A DNA stretch of 64,000 bases. Origin: Streptomyces sp. BK340. GTDB taxonomy: Bacteria > Actinomycetota > Actinomycetes > Streptomycetales > Streptomycetaceae. The notes beneath the pieces were generated by a model. It had not been told where the DNA came from and did no database searches. It worked only from the letters and a program-made list of their open reading frames with translations. This document shows, in pieces, positions 34,039-42,608 of the stretch (its first letter is position 1; every line of letters begins with the position of its first letter). The position numbers and the translations under genes were made by a program. The stretch lies in the NCBI RefSeq assembly GCF_007827595.1, contig NZ_VISR01000012.1, positions 62,001-126,000 of the forward strand. The letters run 5' to 3'.

Positions 34039-34209
34039 GGTGACCTCCTTAAGGCACCCATGGCCCGGCGGCAACAGGCCGCACGGGCCCCACCTCCGAG
34101 ACTCCTCCGCACCGGCGGCAACGGCAAGCGCAGCCGAGGCGGTCCGCCTGACGGGTGAGCGGCGGCCCGGGGCCGTGTCCGGGCGGGGCCCGCCGCCGTT
34201 GCTGAGGGC

Positions 34210-34515
34210 ATGATCTCAACACGACGTATCGTCGCCGCCGTCGGTCTGGCCGTCGGTGTCACGGGCCTCGCCGCGCCGCTGGCGAACGCGGCCGACGCGA
34301 GCGCATCGAACTCCGGGCAGATCAACCCGATGACCATGGTGGACTCGCTCGCCGTCAGTGAACTCCCCGCGGAGCACCAGGGACAGATCCCGCGGGTCTC
34401 GGACCAGCTCCGCCCACTGAACCAGGTGAGCGAACTGCAGAAGCTGAACGAACTGCACCAGCTCACCGACCTCGTCGCGCCCGTGACCGGTCTGCTGCCC
34501 GCCGTCCAGGCCTGA
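34210..34515 (+). CDS. Small secreted protein
   Basis: A 101-residue protein with a clear signal peptide (TRRIVAAVGLAVGVTGLAAPLANA, cleavage after ANA predicted). The mature 75 residues have leucines in near-heptad spacing (LRPLNQVSELQKLNELHQL), suggesting a short amphipathic helix or coiled coil. No cysteines. Function unknown; strong terminator follows at 34531. Confidence 0.75.
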   Translation: MISTRRIVAAVGLAVGVTGLAAPLANAADASASNSGQINPMTMVDSLAVSELPAEHQGQIPRVSDQLRPLNQVSELQKLNELHQLTDLVAPVTGLLPAVQA

Positions 34516-34530
34516 GCGCCCCACGCAGCC

Positions 34531-34558
34531 GAGGGCCGTCCCGGCCGGGACGGCCCTC
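34531..34558. terminator. Perfect 28-bp hairpin terminator
   Basis: Two 14-base arms (GAGGGCCGTCCCGG and its complement) form a perfect palindrome 16 bases after the stop of the small secreted protein gene. Confidence 0.85.
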
Positions 34559-34686
34559 ACCGCTGCCCGCCCCGGCGAAGCGGCGGCGGCCGAAAGATCC
34601 ACTTCCGCCGCCGTGGTCCATGCGGTCGACGGGCCCGCGCGCGTAGGGTCGGCTCCGAAGGCACATCGAGGAAAAGGGGCCAGGCC

Positions 34687-35772
34687 ATGGCGCAGGAAGT
34701 ACGCGGCGTGATCGCACCGGGGAAGGACGAGCCCGTACGGGTCGAGACGATCGTGGTCCCGGACCCGGGGCCCGGCGAAGCCGTCGTACGCGTCCAGGCC
34801 TGCGGTGTCTGTCACACCGATCTGCACTACAAACAGGGCGGCATCTCGGACGACTTCCCCTTCCTGCTCGGCCACGAGGCCGCCGGTGTGGTGGAGTCGG
34901 TCGGCGAGGGAGTCACCGACGTGGCACCCGGTGACTTCGTGATCCTGAACTGGCGTGCCGTCTGCGGCAATTGCCGGGCCTGTCTGCGCGGCCGCCCCTG
35001 GTACTGCTTCAACACCCACAACGCGACGCAGAAGATGACCCTGACCGACGGCACGGAGCTGTCGCCGGCGCTCGGCATCGGCGCCTTCGCGGAGAAGACG
35101 CTGGTGGCGGCCGGACAGTGCACCAAGGTCGACCCGGCCGTCTCCCCGGCCGTTGCCGGGCTGCTCGGCTGCGGCGTGATGGCCGGCATCGGCGCCGCCA
35201 TCAACACCGGTGGCGTCGGCCGGGGCGACTCGGTCGCCGTCATCGGCTGCGGCGGCGTCGGTGACGCGGCCATCGCCGGGTCGAACCTCGCGGGCGCGGC
35301 CCGGATCATCGCCGTGGACATCGACGACCGCAAGCTGGAGCAGGCCCGTACGCTGGGCGCCACCCACACGGTCAACTCCAAGGAGACGGATCCGGTCGAG
35401 GCCATCCGCGAGCTGACCGGCGGATTCGGCGCCGACGTCGTCATCGAGGCGGTCGGCCGGCCCGAGACGTACAAGCAGGCCTTCTACGCCCGCGACCTGG
35501 CCGGCACCGTCGTCCTCGTCGGCGTCCCCACCCCCGAGATGAAGCTGGAACTGCCGCTGCTGGACGTCTTCGGGCGCGGCGGCGCGCTCAAGTCCAGCTG
35601 GTACGGCGACTGCCTGCCCTCCCGGGACTTCCCGATGCTGATCGACCTCCACCTCCAGGGCCGTCTGCCGCTGGACGCGTTCGTCACCGAGACCATCCAG
35701 CTCGACGAGGTGGAGAAGGCGTTCGAGCGGATGCACCAGGGCGACGTGCTGCGCTCGGTGGTGGTGCTGTGA
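34687..35772 (+). CDS. mscR: S-(hydroxymethyl)mycothiol dehydrogenase
   Basis: A 361-residue zinc alcohol dehydrogenase of the mycothiol-dependent formaldehyde dehydrogenase group. It has CGVCHTDLHYKQGG and GHEAAGVVESVG (catalytic zinc), the cysteine loop CGNCRACLRGRPWYC (structural zinc) and the NAD site VIGCGGVGDAAIAG. It oxidises the adduct of formaldehyde and mycothiol and probably also reduces S-nitrosomycothiol. The stop overlaps the ATG of the next MBL gene (TGATG), so both act together. Upstream 34559-34686 contains AAAGG ribosome-binding sequence but no obvious operator. Confidence 0.9.
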   Translation: MAQEVRGVIAPGKDEPVRVETIVVPDPGPGEAVVRVQACGVCHTDLHYKQGGISDDFPFLLGHEAAGVVESVGEGVTDVAPGDFVILNWRAVCGNCRACLRGRPWYCFNTHNATQKMTLTDGTELSPALGIGAFAEKTLVAAGQCTKVDPAVSPAVAGLLGCGVMAGIGAAINTGGVGRGDSVAVIGCGGVGDAAIAGSNLAGAARIIAVDIDDRKLEQARTLGATHTVNSKETDPVEAIRELTGGFGADVVIEAVGRPETYKQAFYARDLAGTVVLVGVPTPEMKLELPLLDVFGRGGALKSSWYGDCLPSRDFPMLIDLHLQGRLPLDAFVTETIQLDEVEKAFERMHQGDVLRSVVVL

Positions 35773-36401
35773 TGACCGCCCGCATCGAACGTCTCGTCAC
35801 CGCGGGCCGGTTCACCCTCGACGGCGGCACCTGGGACGTGGAGAACAACGTGTGGATCGTCGGCGACGATCACGAGGTGGTCGTCATCGACGCCGCCCAC
35901 GACGCCGAGGCCATCGCCCGCGCCGTCGGCGACCGCCGGCTCACCGCCATCCTGTGCACCCACGCCCACAACGACCACATCGACGCGGCCCCCGCTCTCG
36001 CCGACCTCACCGGCGCCACCATCTGGCTCCACCCGGACGACCTGCCGCTGTGGAAGCTCACCCACCCCCTCCGGGACCCCGACCGCCATCTCGCCGACGG
36101 CCAGGTCATCGAGGCCGCCGGCGCCGACCTGACCGTCCTGCACACCCCGGGCCACGCCCCCGGCGCCGTCTGCCTGTACGACCCCGGGCTCGGTGTCGTC
36201 TTCAGCGGCGACACTCTCTTCCAGGGCGGCCCCGGCGCCACGGGACGCTCGTACTCCCACTTCCCGACGATCATCGAGTCCATCCGCGACCGGCTCCTCA
36301 CGCTGCCGCCGGAGACCAAGGTCCTCACCGGACACGGCGACTCCACCACGATCGGCGCCGAAGCACCCCACCTGGAGGAGTGGATCGGACGCGGGCACTG
36401 A
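35772..36401 (+). CDS. MBL-fold metallohydrolase coupled to MscR
   Basis: A 209-residue glyoxalase II-type protein. Metal ligands are seen in THAHNDHID (HxHxDH), HTPGHAPG and FSGDTLFQG, with a terminal GHGDSTTI histidine. In this gene order it most likely hydrolyses the S-formylmycothiol made by the preceding dehydrogenase, returning mycothiol and formate; this role is inferred from coupling and fold. Start chosen at ATG 35772, overlapping the mscR stop. Confidence 0.88.
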   Translation: MTARIERLVTAGRFTLDGGTWDVENNVWIVGDDHEVVVIDAAHDAEAIARAVGDRRLTAILCTHAHNDHIDAAPALADLTGATIWLHPDDLPLWKLTHPLRDPDRHLADGQVIEAAGADLTVLHTPGHAPGAVCLYDPGLGVVFSGDTLFQGGPGATGRSYSHFPTIIESIRDRLLTLPPETKVLTGHGDSTTIGAEAPHLEEWIGRGH

Positions 36402-36495
36402 CAAAACCGCACCGCTGAGAAAAGGCGACAGGAGATGTCCGGCTTTGCCGTGAGAGTGGTCGACGATGAGAGTCGAACCGCACGGGAGGTCGGAC

Positions 36496-37410
36496 ATGTC
36501 GGGGCCGCTGGAAGGCAGGGTGGCGCTGGTCGCAGGGGCGACCCGGGGCGCGGGGCGGGGCATCGCCGTGGAACTCGGCGCGGCCGGGGCCACCGTCTAC
36601 GTCACCGGACGCAGCACCCGCGCCCGGCGCTCCGAGTACGACCGCCCCGAGACCGTCGAGGACACCGCCGACCTCGTCTCGGCGGCGGGCGGACACGGCA
36701 TCGCCGTCCCCGTCGATCACCTGGACAAGTCCGCGGTACGGGCCCTCGTGGACCGTGTCGCGGACGAACAGGGCCGCCTGGATCTCCTGGTCAACGACAT
36801 CTGGGGCGGCGAGAAGCTCTTCGAGTGGGACACACCGGTGTGGGAGCACGACCTCGACAACGGGCTCCGGCTGCTCCGGCTCGCCGTCGAAACGCACGCC
36901 GTCACCAGCCACTTCGCGCTGCCGCTCCTGCTGCGTCACCCGGGCGGCCTGGTCGTGGAGGTCACCGACGGCACCGCCGAGTACAACCGCGACACCTACC
37001 GCGTGAACCTCTTCTACGACCTCGCCAAGGCCTCCGTGCTGCGCATGGCCTTCGCGCTCGGCCACGAACTCGGCCCGCGCGGCGCCACCGCCCTCGCGCT
37101 GACACCCGGCTGGATGCGCTCGGAGATCATGCTCGACGCCTTCGGCGTACGCGAGGACAACTGGCGCGACGCCCTCGACCGCGAACCGCACTTCGCCGTG
37201 TCCGAGACCCCCCGCTTCGTCGGCCGCGCCGTCGCCGCGCTGGCCGGCGACCCCGAGGTGGCCCGCTTCAACGGGCAGTCCCTCTCCAGTGGCGGCCTCG
37301 CCCGGGAGTACGGGTTCACCGACCTCGACGGCAGCCGTCCCGACGCCTGGCGGTACCTGGTCGAGGTGCAGGACCCGGGCAAGCCGGCGGACGTGACCGG
37401 ATACCGGTGA
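36496..37410 (+). CDS. Short-chain dehydrogenase/reductase
   Basis: A 304-residue SDR. The cofactor site reads LVAGATRGAGRGIA (TGxxxGxG type), the structural motif is NDIWGG in place of NNAG, and the catalytic pair lies in YDLAK (YxxxK) near residue 178. The NNAG variant and the extra C-terminal length place it in a divergent SDR group found in many actinomycetes. ATG 36496 with GGGAGG is preferred over ATG 36466. Substrate unknown. Confidence 0.85.
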   Translation: MSGPLEGRVALVAGATRGAGRGIAVELGAAGATVYVTGRSTRARRSEYDRPETVEDTADLVSAAGGHGIAVPVDHLDKSAVRALVDRVADEQGRLDLLVNDIWGGEKLFEWDTPVWEHDLDNGLRLLRLAVETHAVTSHFALPLLLRHPGGLVVEVTDGTAEYNRDTYRVNLFYDLAKASVLRMAFALGHELGPRGATALALTPGWMRSEIMLDAFGVREDNWRDALDREPHFAVSETPRFVGRAVAALAGDPEVARFNGQSLSSGGLAREYGFTDLDGSRPDAWRYLVEVQDPGKPADVTGYR

Positions 37411-37419
37411 ACCGCGCCT

Positions 37420-37525
37420 CCTCGCCTGCCGCGACGCCGCCCGGACCACCGGCACCACGCTGGTGGCCGACGGCGGCCCCACCGCCGTACAGAGCGGGTT
37501 CCGCACGGCTGTCGAACAGTCCTGA
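37420..37525 (+). pseudogene. Possible SDR C-terminal remnant
   Basis: About 33 codons read like the end of an oxidoreductase (TTGTTLVADGGPTAV matches the GxTLxVDGG tail of classical SDRs), followed by a stop at 37523-37525. It lacks a start and lies in the gap after the SDR gene. It could be residue from a deleted paralogue; the similarity is short. Confidence 0.3.
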
Positions 37526-37529
37526 GCCG

Positions 37530-38921
37530 TCAGCCGGTAGCCGCCGCGAGCACGTGCAGGACCCGGTCGACGTCGGCCTCCGAGGTGCGCCAGTTGCTGA
37601 ACGCGGCCCGCAGCGCGGGCACCCCGCCGTACACGGTCGGCGTCACGAAGGCCTCCCCGGACTCGGCGACCGCCCGCGCCAGCGCGGCCACCCGCTCCTG
37701 CGCCGGCTTCTCCCCGGCGAGCGTGAAGCAGACGACGTTGAGCCGGACCGGGGCCGGCAGACGCAGGCCCGGCAGGGCGTCGACACCCTCGCCCAGCCGA
37801 CGGGCGAGGGCGATGTTCCGCTCGACGATCTCGCGGTGCCCGGCACGGCCGTAGGCCACCAGGGAGAACCAGGCCGGCAGGGCGCGCAGCCGCCGGGAGT
37901 TCTCCGGGGTGAGATGCAGGAAGTCAGGCTCACCGGTGGGCAGGCCCAGGTACGGCGAGGCGTTGTGGAAGACCGCCACCTGGAGGTCGCGGCGGCGGGT
38001 GAACTGGACGGCCGCGTCGTAGGGCACGTTGAGCCACTTGTGCAGGTCCACGCAGACCGAGTCGGCCGCGTCCAGCCCGTCGACCAGAGCCGCGTACTCG
38101 GGGGAGAGGGCGGCGAAGCCGCCGAACGCGGCGTCCACGTGCAGCCAGAAGTCGTGGCGCTCCTTCAGCGCGGCGATCGCCCGCAGGTCGTCGAAGTCGA
38201 CGGTGTCCACGGTCCCCGCGTTCGCGACGACGATCGCGGGCCGCCCGCCGAGCTCCGCCAGCGCAGTCTCCAGCGCGGCCACGTCCACGGCCTCCCGGCC
38301 GCCCGGCAGCAGCGGGACCCGCCGCAGCCGGTCCCGGCCGATGCCCAGCACCGACAGGGCCTTCACCACGCTGGAGTGCGGACTGCCGGAGAGCACGTCG
38401 ACCGGGCCGAGCGCGGCGGCGCCCGCCCGGGAGACGTCCACCCCGAGCCGCTCGCCGAGCCACTCGCGGGCGATCGCGAGACCGACGGTGTTGGACACCG
38501 TCGCCCCGGTCACGAACGCCCCGCTGTGCGCCTCGCCCAGCCCGAACAGCTCGCGCAGCCACGCCACGGTCTCCCGTTCCAGCTCCGCCGCCCAGGAGCC
38601 GACCGCCCCGGACACGTTCTGGTCGAACGCGGACGTCAGCCAGTCGCCGGCGACCGACGCGGGGGTCGCGCCGCCGGTGACGAAGCCCAGGTAGCGGGGC
38701 CCGGCCGAGCCGGAGAAGCCCGGCGCCCACCGCTCGGCGAACCGCGCGAGGGCGCCCGCGCCGCCCGCGCCGTCGTCCGGGAGGGGCGCACGCCCGGGCG
38801 GCCGGCCGGGTGCGGCGACCGGCCGCTCGGCCAGGCCCGCCACCTCGCCGGCGGCGAAGTCACGGGCGGACTGCAGGAGTTCGGGGAGCCGGGAGAGATC
38901 GCCGGCGAGTGTGGGGTGCAT
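37530..38921 (-). CDS. PLP-dependent decarboxylase (group II)
   Basis: A 463-residue fold-type I PLP enzyme of the aromatic amino acid/glutamate decarboxylase family. The cofactor lysine is in DLHKWLNVPYD; the aspartate that binds the pyridine nitrogen is in WLHVDAAFGGF; TGATVSNTVGLAIAREW and the histidine in GSPHSSVVKALSVLG fit the substrate and PLP stacking sites. The natural substrate is not predictable. It is divergent from a MocR regulator with a 30-base palindromic site between them, which probably controls both. Confidence 0.88.
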   Translation of the reverse strand: MHPTLAGDLSRLPELLQSARDFAAGEVAGLAERPVAAPGRPPGRAPLPDDGAGGAGALARFAERWAPGFSGSAGPRYLGFVTGGATPASVAGDWLTSAFDQNVSGAVGSWAAELERETVAWLRELFGLGEAHSGAFVTGATVSNTVGLAIAREWLGERLGVDVSRAGAAALGPVDVLSGSPHSSVVKALSVLGIGRDRLRRVPLLPGGREAVDVAALETALAELGGRPAIVVANAGTVDTVDFDDLRAIAALKERHDFWLHVDAAFGGFAALSPEYAALVDGLDAADSVCVDLHKWLNVPYDAAVQFTRRRDLQVAVFHNASPYLGLPTGEPDFLHLTPENSRRLRALPAWFSLVAYGRAGHREIVERNIALARRLGEGVDALPGLRLPAPVRLNVVCFTLAGEKPAQERVAALARAVAESGEAFVTPTVYGGVPALRAAFSNWRTSEADVDRVLHVLAAATG

Positions 38922-38955
38922 GAGCCGCAGCGTAGGCTCGACGCGCGCCCGTATG

Positions 38956-38985
38956 ACTGGTCCACTTGAGCGAAACTGGACCAGT
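38956..38985. promoter_or_regulatory. MocR operator: ACTGGTCCA-N12-TGGACCAGT
   Basis: A perfect nine-base inverted repeat separated by twelve bases lies in the 44-base divergent region and extends over the start of the MocR gene (GTG 38984). Layout and arm length fit a dimer of a GntR/MocR regulator. A TATGAC hexamer overlapping the left arm could be the -10 box of the MocR promoter. Confidence 0.75.
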
Positions 38986-40381
38986 GGACACAGGTTTCGT
39001 CGCCGCGCTCGGTGACTGGAGTGCCCGGCCCGGCCCCCGCGCCCGATCCCTCGCCACGGCGGTGCGCGAGGCGGTCGTCGACGGGCGGCTCCCGGCCGGC
39101 TCCCGGCTGCCCTCGGAGCGGGAACTCGCCCGCATCCTGCACCTGAGCCGCGGCACGGTGGTTGCCGCGCTGACCCTGCTGCGCGACGACGGCTGGCTGG
39201 CCACCCGGCAGGGCAGCGGCAGCGTGGTCCGCCTGCCCGCCCGGCTCACGGAACGCACCACGCCCTGGTCCCAGGACCGGGGCGGCGCCCCGGGCGCCGA
39301 CCTCGACCTCACCCTCGCCGTCACCGCCGCACCCCATGAGGCTTTCCGCACCGCCCTCGCCCATGCCGCCGAACGCGGCGCGGCCCTGCTCGTCGACTCC
39401 GGCGTCACCGGCGCCGGCCTGCCCCGCCTGCGCGAACTGCTCGCCGACCGCTACACCCGGGCCGGCCTCGCCACCCGCCCCGAGCAGATCCTCGTCACCG
39501 CGGGCGCCCAGGCGGCCCTCACCCTGCTCCTCGACCACCTCCACACCGACCGCCGCTCGCCCGTCGTGGTGGAGAACCCCACCTACCCCGGCGCCCTCGC
39601 GGTCCTGCGCGCCCGCCGCGCCCGTCTGCTGGCCGTCCCCGTCACGGCACCCGGCGGCTGGGACATCGCCCGCCTCACGGACGCCGTACGCCGCCACGGT
39701 CCCCGACTCGCCTACCTGATGCCCGACTTCCACAACCCGACCGGCGCGCACATGGACGCGGCGACGCGCCGTACGACCGCCGCACTCGCCGACCGGTACG
39801 GGATGACCGTCCTCGCCGACGAGACGATGCGCGACCTGGACCTGAGGACACCGCCCGGCACCGAACCCCACCTCGCCGGGGCCCGGGTGATCCAGATCGG
39901 CTCGGCGAGCAAGACCCTGTGGAGCGGCCTCAGGATCGGCTGGATCAGGGCGGCCGCGGAGCTCGTACGACAGCTGCGGCTGAACCCGCTCCAGGCCCAG
40001 CTCTCCCCGCCCCCGCTGGAGCAGCTCATCGCCGCCGAACTCCTCGGCGTACCGCTCCCGGACCTCCTCGCCGACCGCCGCGACCGGCTGCGCGCCCAGC
40101 GCGACCACCTCGCCGGCCTGCTCACCGCGACCGGATGGACGTACACCGTCCCGGACGGCGGCCTGACCCTGTGGGTGCGTCTCGGCGCGGGCACGAGCGC
40201 CACCGAACTCGCGGCGCGGGCCGCCGCACGCGGGCTCGCCGTGACCCCCGGCCCGCACTTCGCCGCCGACCGCACCACCCTCACCCGCCATCTGCGCCTG
40301 CCGTTCACGGCGACGAAGGAGACGCTGACGCGGGCGGTGGGCCTCCTGCGCGCGTGCTCGGGGAGTCCCGAAACTGCCTGA
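38966..40381 (+). CDS. MocR-type GntR regulator with aminotransferase domain
   Basis: A 471-residue fusion of an N-terminal GntR winged helix (LPSERELARILHLSRGTVVAALTLLRDDGWL) and a fold-type I aminotransferase-like domain. The latter has NPTYPGALAVL, DFHNPTGAHM, the aspartate in VLADETMRDL and the PLP lysine in GSASKTLWSGLRIGW. Relatives sense PLP or PLP-amino acid adducts. TTG 38966 and GTG 38984 are both possible starts; neither has a ribosome-binding site, suggesting a leaderless or very short leader transcript. It probably regulates the divergent decarboxylase. Confidence 0.9.
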   Translation: MSETGPVDTGFVAALGDWSARPGPRARSLATAVREAVVDGRLPAGSRLPSERELARILHLSRGTVVAALTLLRDDGWLATRQGSGSVVRLPARLTERTTPWSQDRGGAPGADLDLTLAVTAAPHEAFRTALAHAAERGAALLVDSGVTGAGLPRLRELLADRYTRAGLATRPEQILVTAGAQAALTLLLDHLHTDRRSPVVVENPTYPGALAVLRARRARLLAVPVTAPGGWDIARLTDAVRRHGPRLAYLMPDFHNPTGAHMDAATRRTTAALADRYGMTVLADETMRDLDLRTPPGTEPHLAGARVIQIGSASKTLWSGLRIGWIRAAAELVRQLRLNPLQAQLSPPPLEQLIAAELLGVPLPDLLADRRDRLRAQRDHLAGLLTATGWTYTVPDGGLTLWVRLGAGTSATELAARAAARGLAVTPGPHFAADRTTLTRHLRLPFTATKETLTRAVGLLRACSGSPETA

Positions 40382-40448
40382 CCCGGTCCCCGCGTGACGA
40401 CGAAGCGGCGACGAAGTTCACCGTTCCGTCACAGCGTGGCCGGAACTA

Positions 40449-40476
40449 CAACCGTCGGCTCGGCCGGCGGGTCTAG
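40449..40476 (+). promoter_or_regulatory. Candidate sigma-E-type promoter
   Basis: CAACC at 40449-40453 and GTCTAG at 40471-40476, spaced by 17 bases, resemble the -35/-10 pattern (AAC and GTC/TC) of promoters read by the cell-envelope stress factor sigma E in Streptomyces, as I recall them. It is 80 bases upstream of the L,D-transpeptidase gene, whose function suits that regulon. A hairpin (CTCGGCC with GGCCGAG) overlaps it. Confidence 0.4.
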
Positions 40477-40555
40477 TAGGCCGAGAGCGCGGGAATCCGA
40501 AGGGGACCACCCGGGGAATCCCCGGGAACACAGGGGAGAAGGGGAAGGGGTCGGC

Positions 40556-41251
40556 ATGGGGGACATACGCAGACGAGGTGTCGTCGCGCTCGGCGTCACC
40601 GCACTGGTGGCGCCGCTCACGCTCGCCTTCACCGCGGCACCGGCCCAGGCCGCGAGCTGCACCACGCAGACGGGGCCCTACCAGAAGCAGGTGGAGAAGT
40701 TCCTCGGCCGCCCGGTCGACGGAAAGCAGTCCACCACCGACTGCAGGGCCATCCAGGCCTTCCAGAACAAGCACGGCATCACGCCCGCCATCGGCTACGC
40801 CGGGCCCGTCACCTGGGGCGTGATGGACCTGATGAACAAGCAGAAGGCCGTCGGGAACAACCCGAACAAGGACGGCAAGTGCCCGGTGAACAAGGGCCGT
40901 ATCGCCTGCGTGAACCTGTCGCTCCAGCTGAGCTGGATCCAGGACGGCGACAAGCTGGTCTACGGGCCCGTGCCGGTGCGCACCGGACGTGACAAGTACG
41001 AGACCCGTACCGGCCTGAAGAAGATCTACTGGCGGGACATCGACCACGTCTCGGACATCTACGACGTGCCGATGCCCTACAGCCAGTTCTTCGACGGCGG
41101 TCAGGCCTTCCACTCCGTCAACCTCAGCATGTGGAACCCGCCGGGCTCCCACGGCTGCGTCAACATGACCACGAAGGACGCCAAGAAGTACTGGTCGCTG
41201 CTGAGGACGGGCGACGACGTCTTCGTGTACGGCCGCAAGCCGGGCACCTGA
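40556..41251 (+). CDS. Secreted L,D-transpeptidase with peptidoglycan-binding domain
   Basis: A 231-residue exported protein: signal peptide to about residue 34 (cleavage near AQAASC), a peptidoglycan-binding-like region (YQKQVEKFLGRPVDGKQS through AIQAFQNKHGI) and a YkuD catalytic domain with histidine in FHSVNLS and nucleophile cysteine in SHGCVNMT. The SHGCxN form matches the YkuD consensus. It would make 3-3 cross-links or attach proteins to peptidoglycan. ATG 40556 follows GGGGAAGGGG. Confidence 0.9.
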   Translation: MGDIRRRGVVALGVTALVAPLTLAFTAAPAQAASCTTQTGPYQKQVEKFLGRPVDGKQSTTDCRAIQAFQNKHGITPAIGYAGPVTWGVMDLMNKQKAVGNNPNKDGKCPVNKGRIACVNLSLQLSWIQDGDKLVYGPVPVRTGRDKYETRTGLKKIYWRDIDHVSDIYDVPMPYSQFFDGGQAFHSVNLSMWNPPGSHGCVNMTTKDAKKYWSLLRTGDDVFVYGRKPGT

Positions 41252-41278
41252 GCCGGCCCGGGCGCCCGCTCACCGGCC

Positions 41279-42481
41279 TCAGTTGTCCGGCGCGTCCCCG
41301 AAGTCGGGGATCTCCAGCCGGACTCCGCCCTGCCGCGCGGACTCGTGCGCGACGATGCCCGGCAGGGTGTAGCGGGCGGCCACCCACGCGTTCACCGACG
41401 GAAGTGTGCGGGTGCCGACCGCGGTGACGAAGTCGTCCACCAGGAAGTGGTGGCTGCCCTCGTGCCCGTTGTGCAGCTGGTCGAACTCCCGCGGCAGCCG
41501 GGCGCGGTCGTGCACCGGCGCCGACCCGGAGGTGAAGGCGGCCCGCAGCTCCGGCGCGATGTGCTGCAGCGACGGATCGTCGGGCGACAGGGTCGGCTTG
41601 GGCTCCAGCAGTTCGCTGATGTCCTTCACGCCGTTCTTGTCCTGCCACAGCGCCACCGTCGCCAGCTGCTCCATGCTCGCCTCCGTCCCGAAGAACCGGA
41701 AACGGGACTCGCGGATGTGCGAGGGGTAGCCGACCCGCCGGAACTCGTTGGTACGGAACGAGCCGCCGCCCGCCACCTCGAACAGCGCGGTCGCGTTGGA
41801 GACGTCGTTGTCGAACTGGCTGACCGAACGGTCGAAGACGCCGTCACCGCGTTCGTCCCGTACGCCGATCGCCGAGACGCTCACGGCGTGCGTCCGCCAG
41901 GCGCCCAGCACCCCGCCGACCGAGTGCGTCGGGTACAGCAGCGGGGGATAGCTGGCGGTCGCCTCCCAGTTCTCCCCGCCGCTGTACCGGTAGGCGTCGT
42001 AGAAGCCGAGGTCCATGTCGTGGACGTAGTCGCCCTCGGCGTAGAACAGCCGGCCGAAGGCGCCCTCGGCGATCTGGTTGCGGGCGTGCACGGTCGCCGG
42101 GTTGTACTGGCTGGTCTCGCCCATCATGTACGTCAGACCGGTCGCCCTGACCGTGTCGATGATCGCCGCGATCTCCTCCGTGGTGATCGCCATCGGCACC
42201 GCCGAGTACACGTGCTTGCCCGCGTTCAGGCCCTGCAGGACCAGCGGGCCGTGCGTCCAGCGCTGTGTGAAGATCGCGACCGCGTCGACCGCCGGCGACT
42301 CCAGCATGGCCTCGTACGACGGGAACGTGCCCGCGAGCCCGTGTGCGGCGGCCAGCTGCTCGGCCCGCTCGGGCAGCAGGTCGGTGATGTGGACCTCGCC
42401 GACGCCGGGATGGGCCTGGAACAGCGAGGCGAACTGACCGGAGAACTGGCCGGCCCCGACGATGCCGAGGGAGAAAGTCAT
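41279..42481 (-). CDS. Gfo/Idh/MocA-family oxidoreductase
   Basis: A 400-residue NAD(P)-dependent oxidoreductase: N-terminal Rossmann motif GIVGAGQFSGQFA, then FTQRWTHGPLVLQGLNAGKHVYSAVPMA. The usual EKP motif is replaced by AVP, so the catalytic lysine is missing at that place, as I recall for some glycosidase-like (GH109) members. The C-terminal domain has conserved HNGHEGSHHFLVDDFV. It likely acts on a sugar or cyclitol. Divergent ROK regulator suggests sugar-induced expression. Confidence 0.85.
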   Translation of the reverse strand: MTFSLGIVGAGQFSGQFASLFQAHPGVGEVHITDLLPERAEQLAAAHGLAGTFPSYEAMLESPAVDAVAIFTQRWTHGPLVLQGLNAGKHVYSAVPMAITTEEIAAIIDTVRATGLTYMMGETSQYNPATVHARNQIAEGAFGRLFYAEGDYVHDMDLGFYDAYRYSGGENWEATASYPPLLYPTHSVGGVLGAWRTHAVSVSAIGVRDERGDGVFDRSVSQFDNDVSNATALFEVAGGGSFRTNEFRRVGYPSHIRESRFRFFGTEASMEQLATVALWQDKNGVKDISELLEPKPTLSPDDPSLQHIAPELRAAFTSGSAPVHDRARLPREFDQLHNGHEGSHHFLVDDFVTAVGTRTLPSVNAWVAARYTLPGIVAHESARQGGVRLEIPDFGDAPDN

Positions 42482-42485
42482 GCTG

Positions 42486-42581
42486 ATTACTTTTGCTTCA
42501 GAACAATCAGAGCGTCAAGAGGGCGACCGGAGCTTACTTCTGCGGAGGGGATCCCAGTAAGGTGACGTGGTTGCTTCAACC
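42486..42581. promoter_or_regulatory. Divergent promoter region with repeated TTGCTTCA motif
   Basis: TTGCTTCA occurs twice (about 42490 and 42570); the second is inside the palindrome GGTTG-CTT-CAACC at 42569-42581. A longer-spaced pair CTTACT/AGTAAG spans 42533-42560. These are candidate ROK-repressor sites between the Gfo/Idh and ROK genes. Confidence 0.35.
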
Positions 42582-42608
42582 TCAAAAGAAACGGAAGGGT
42601 CGGACTTC

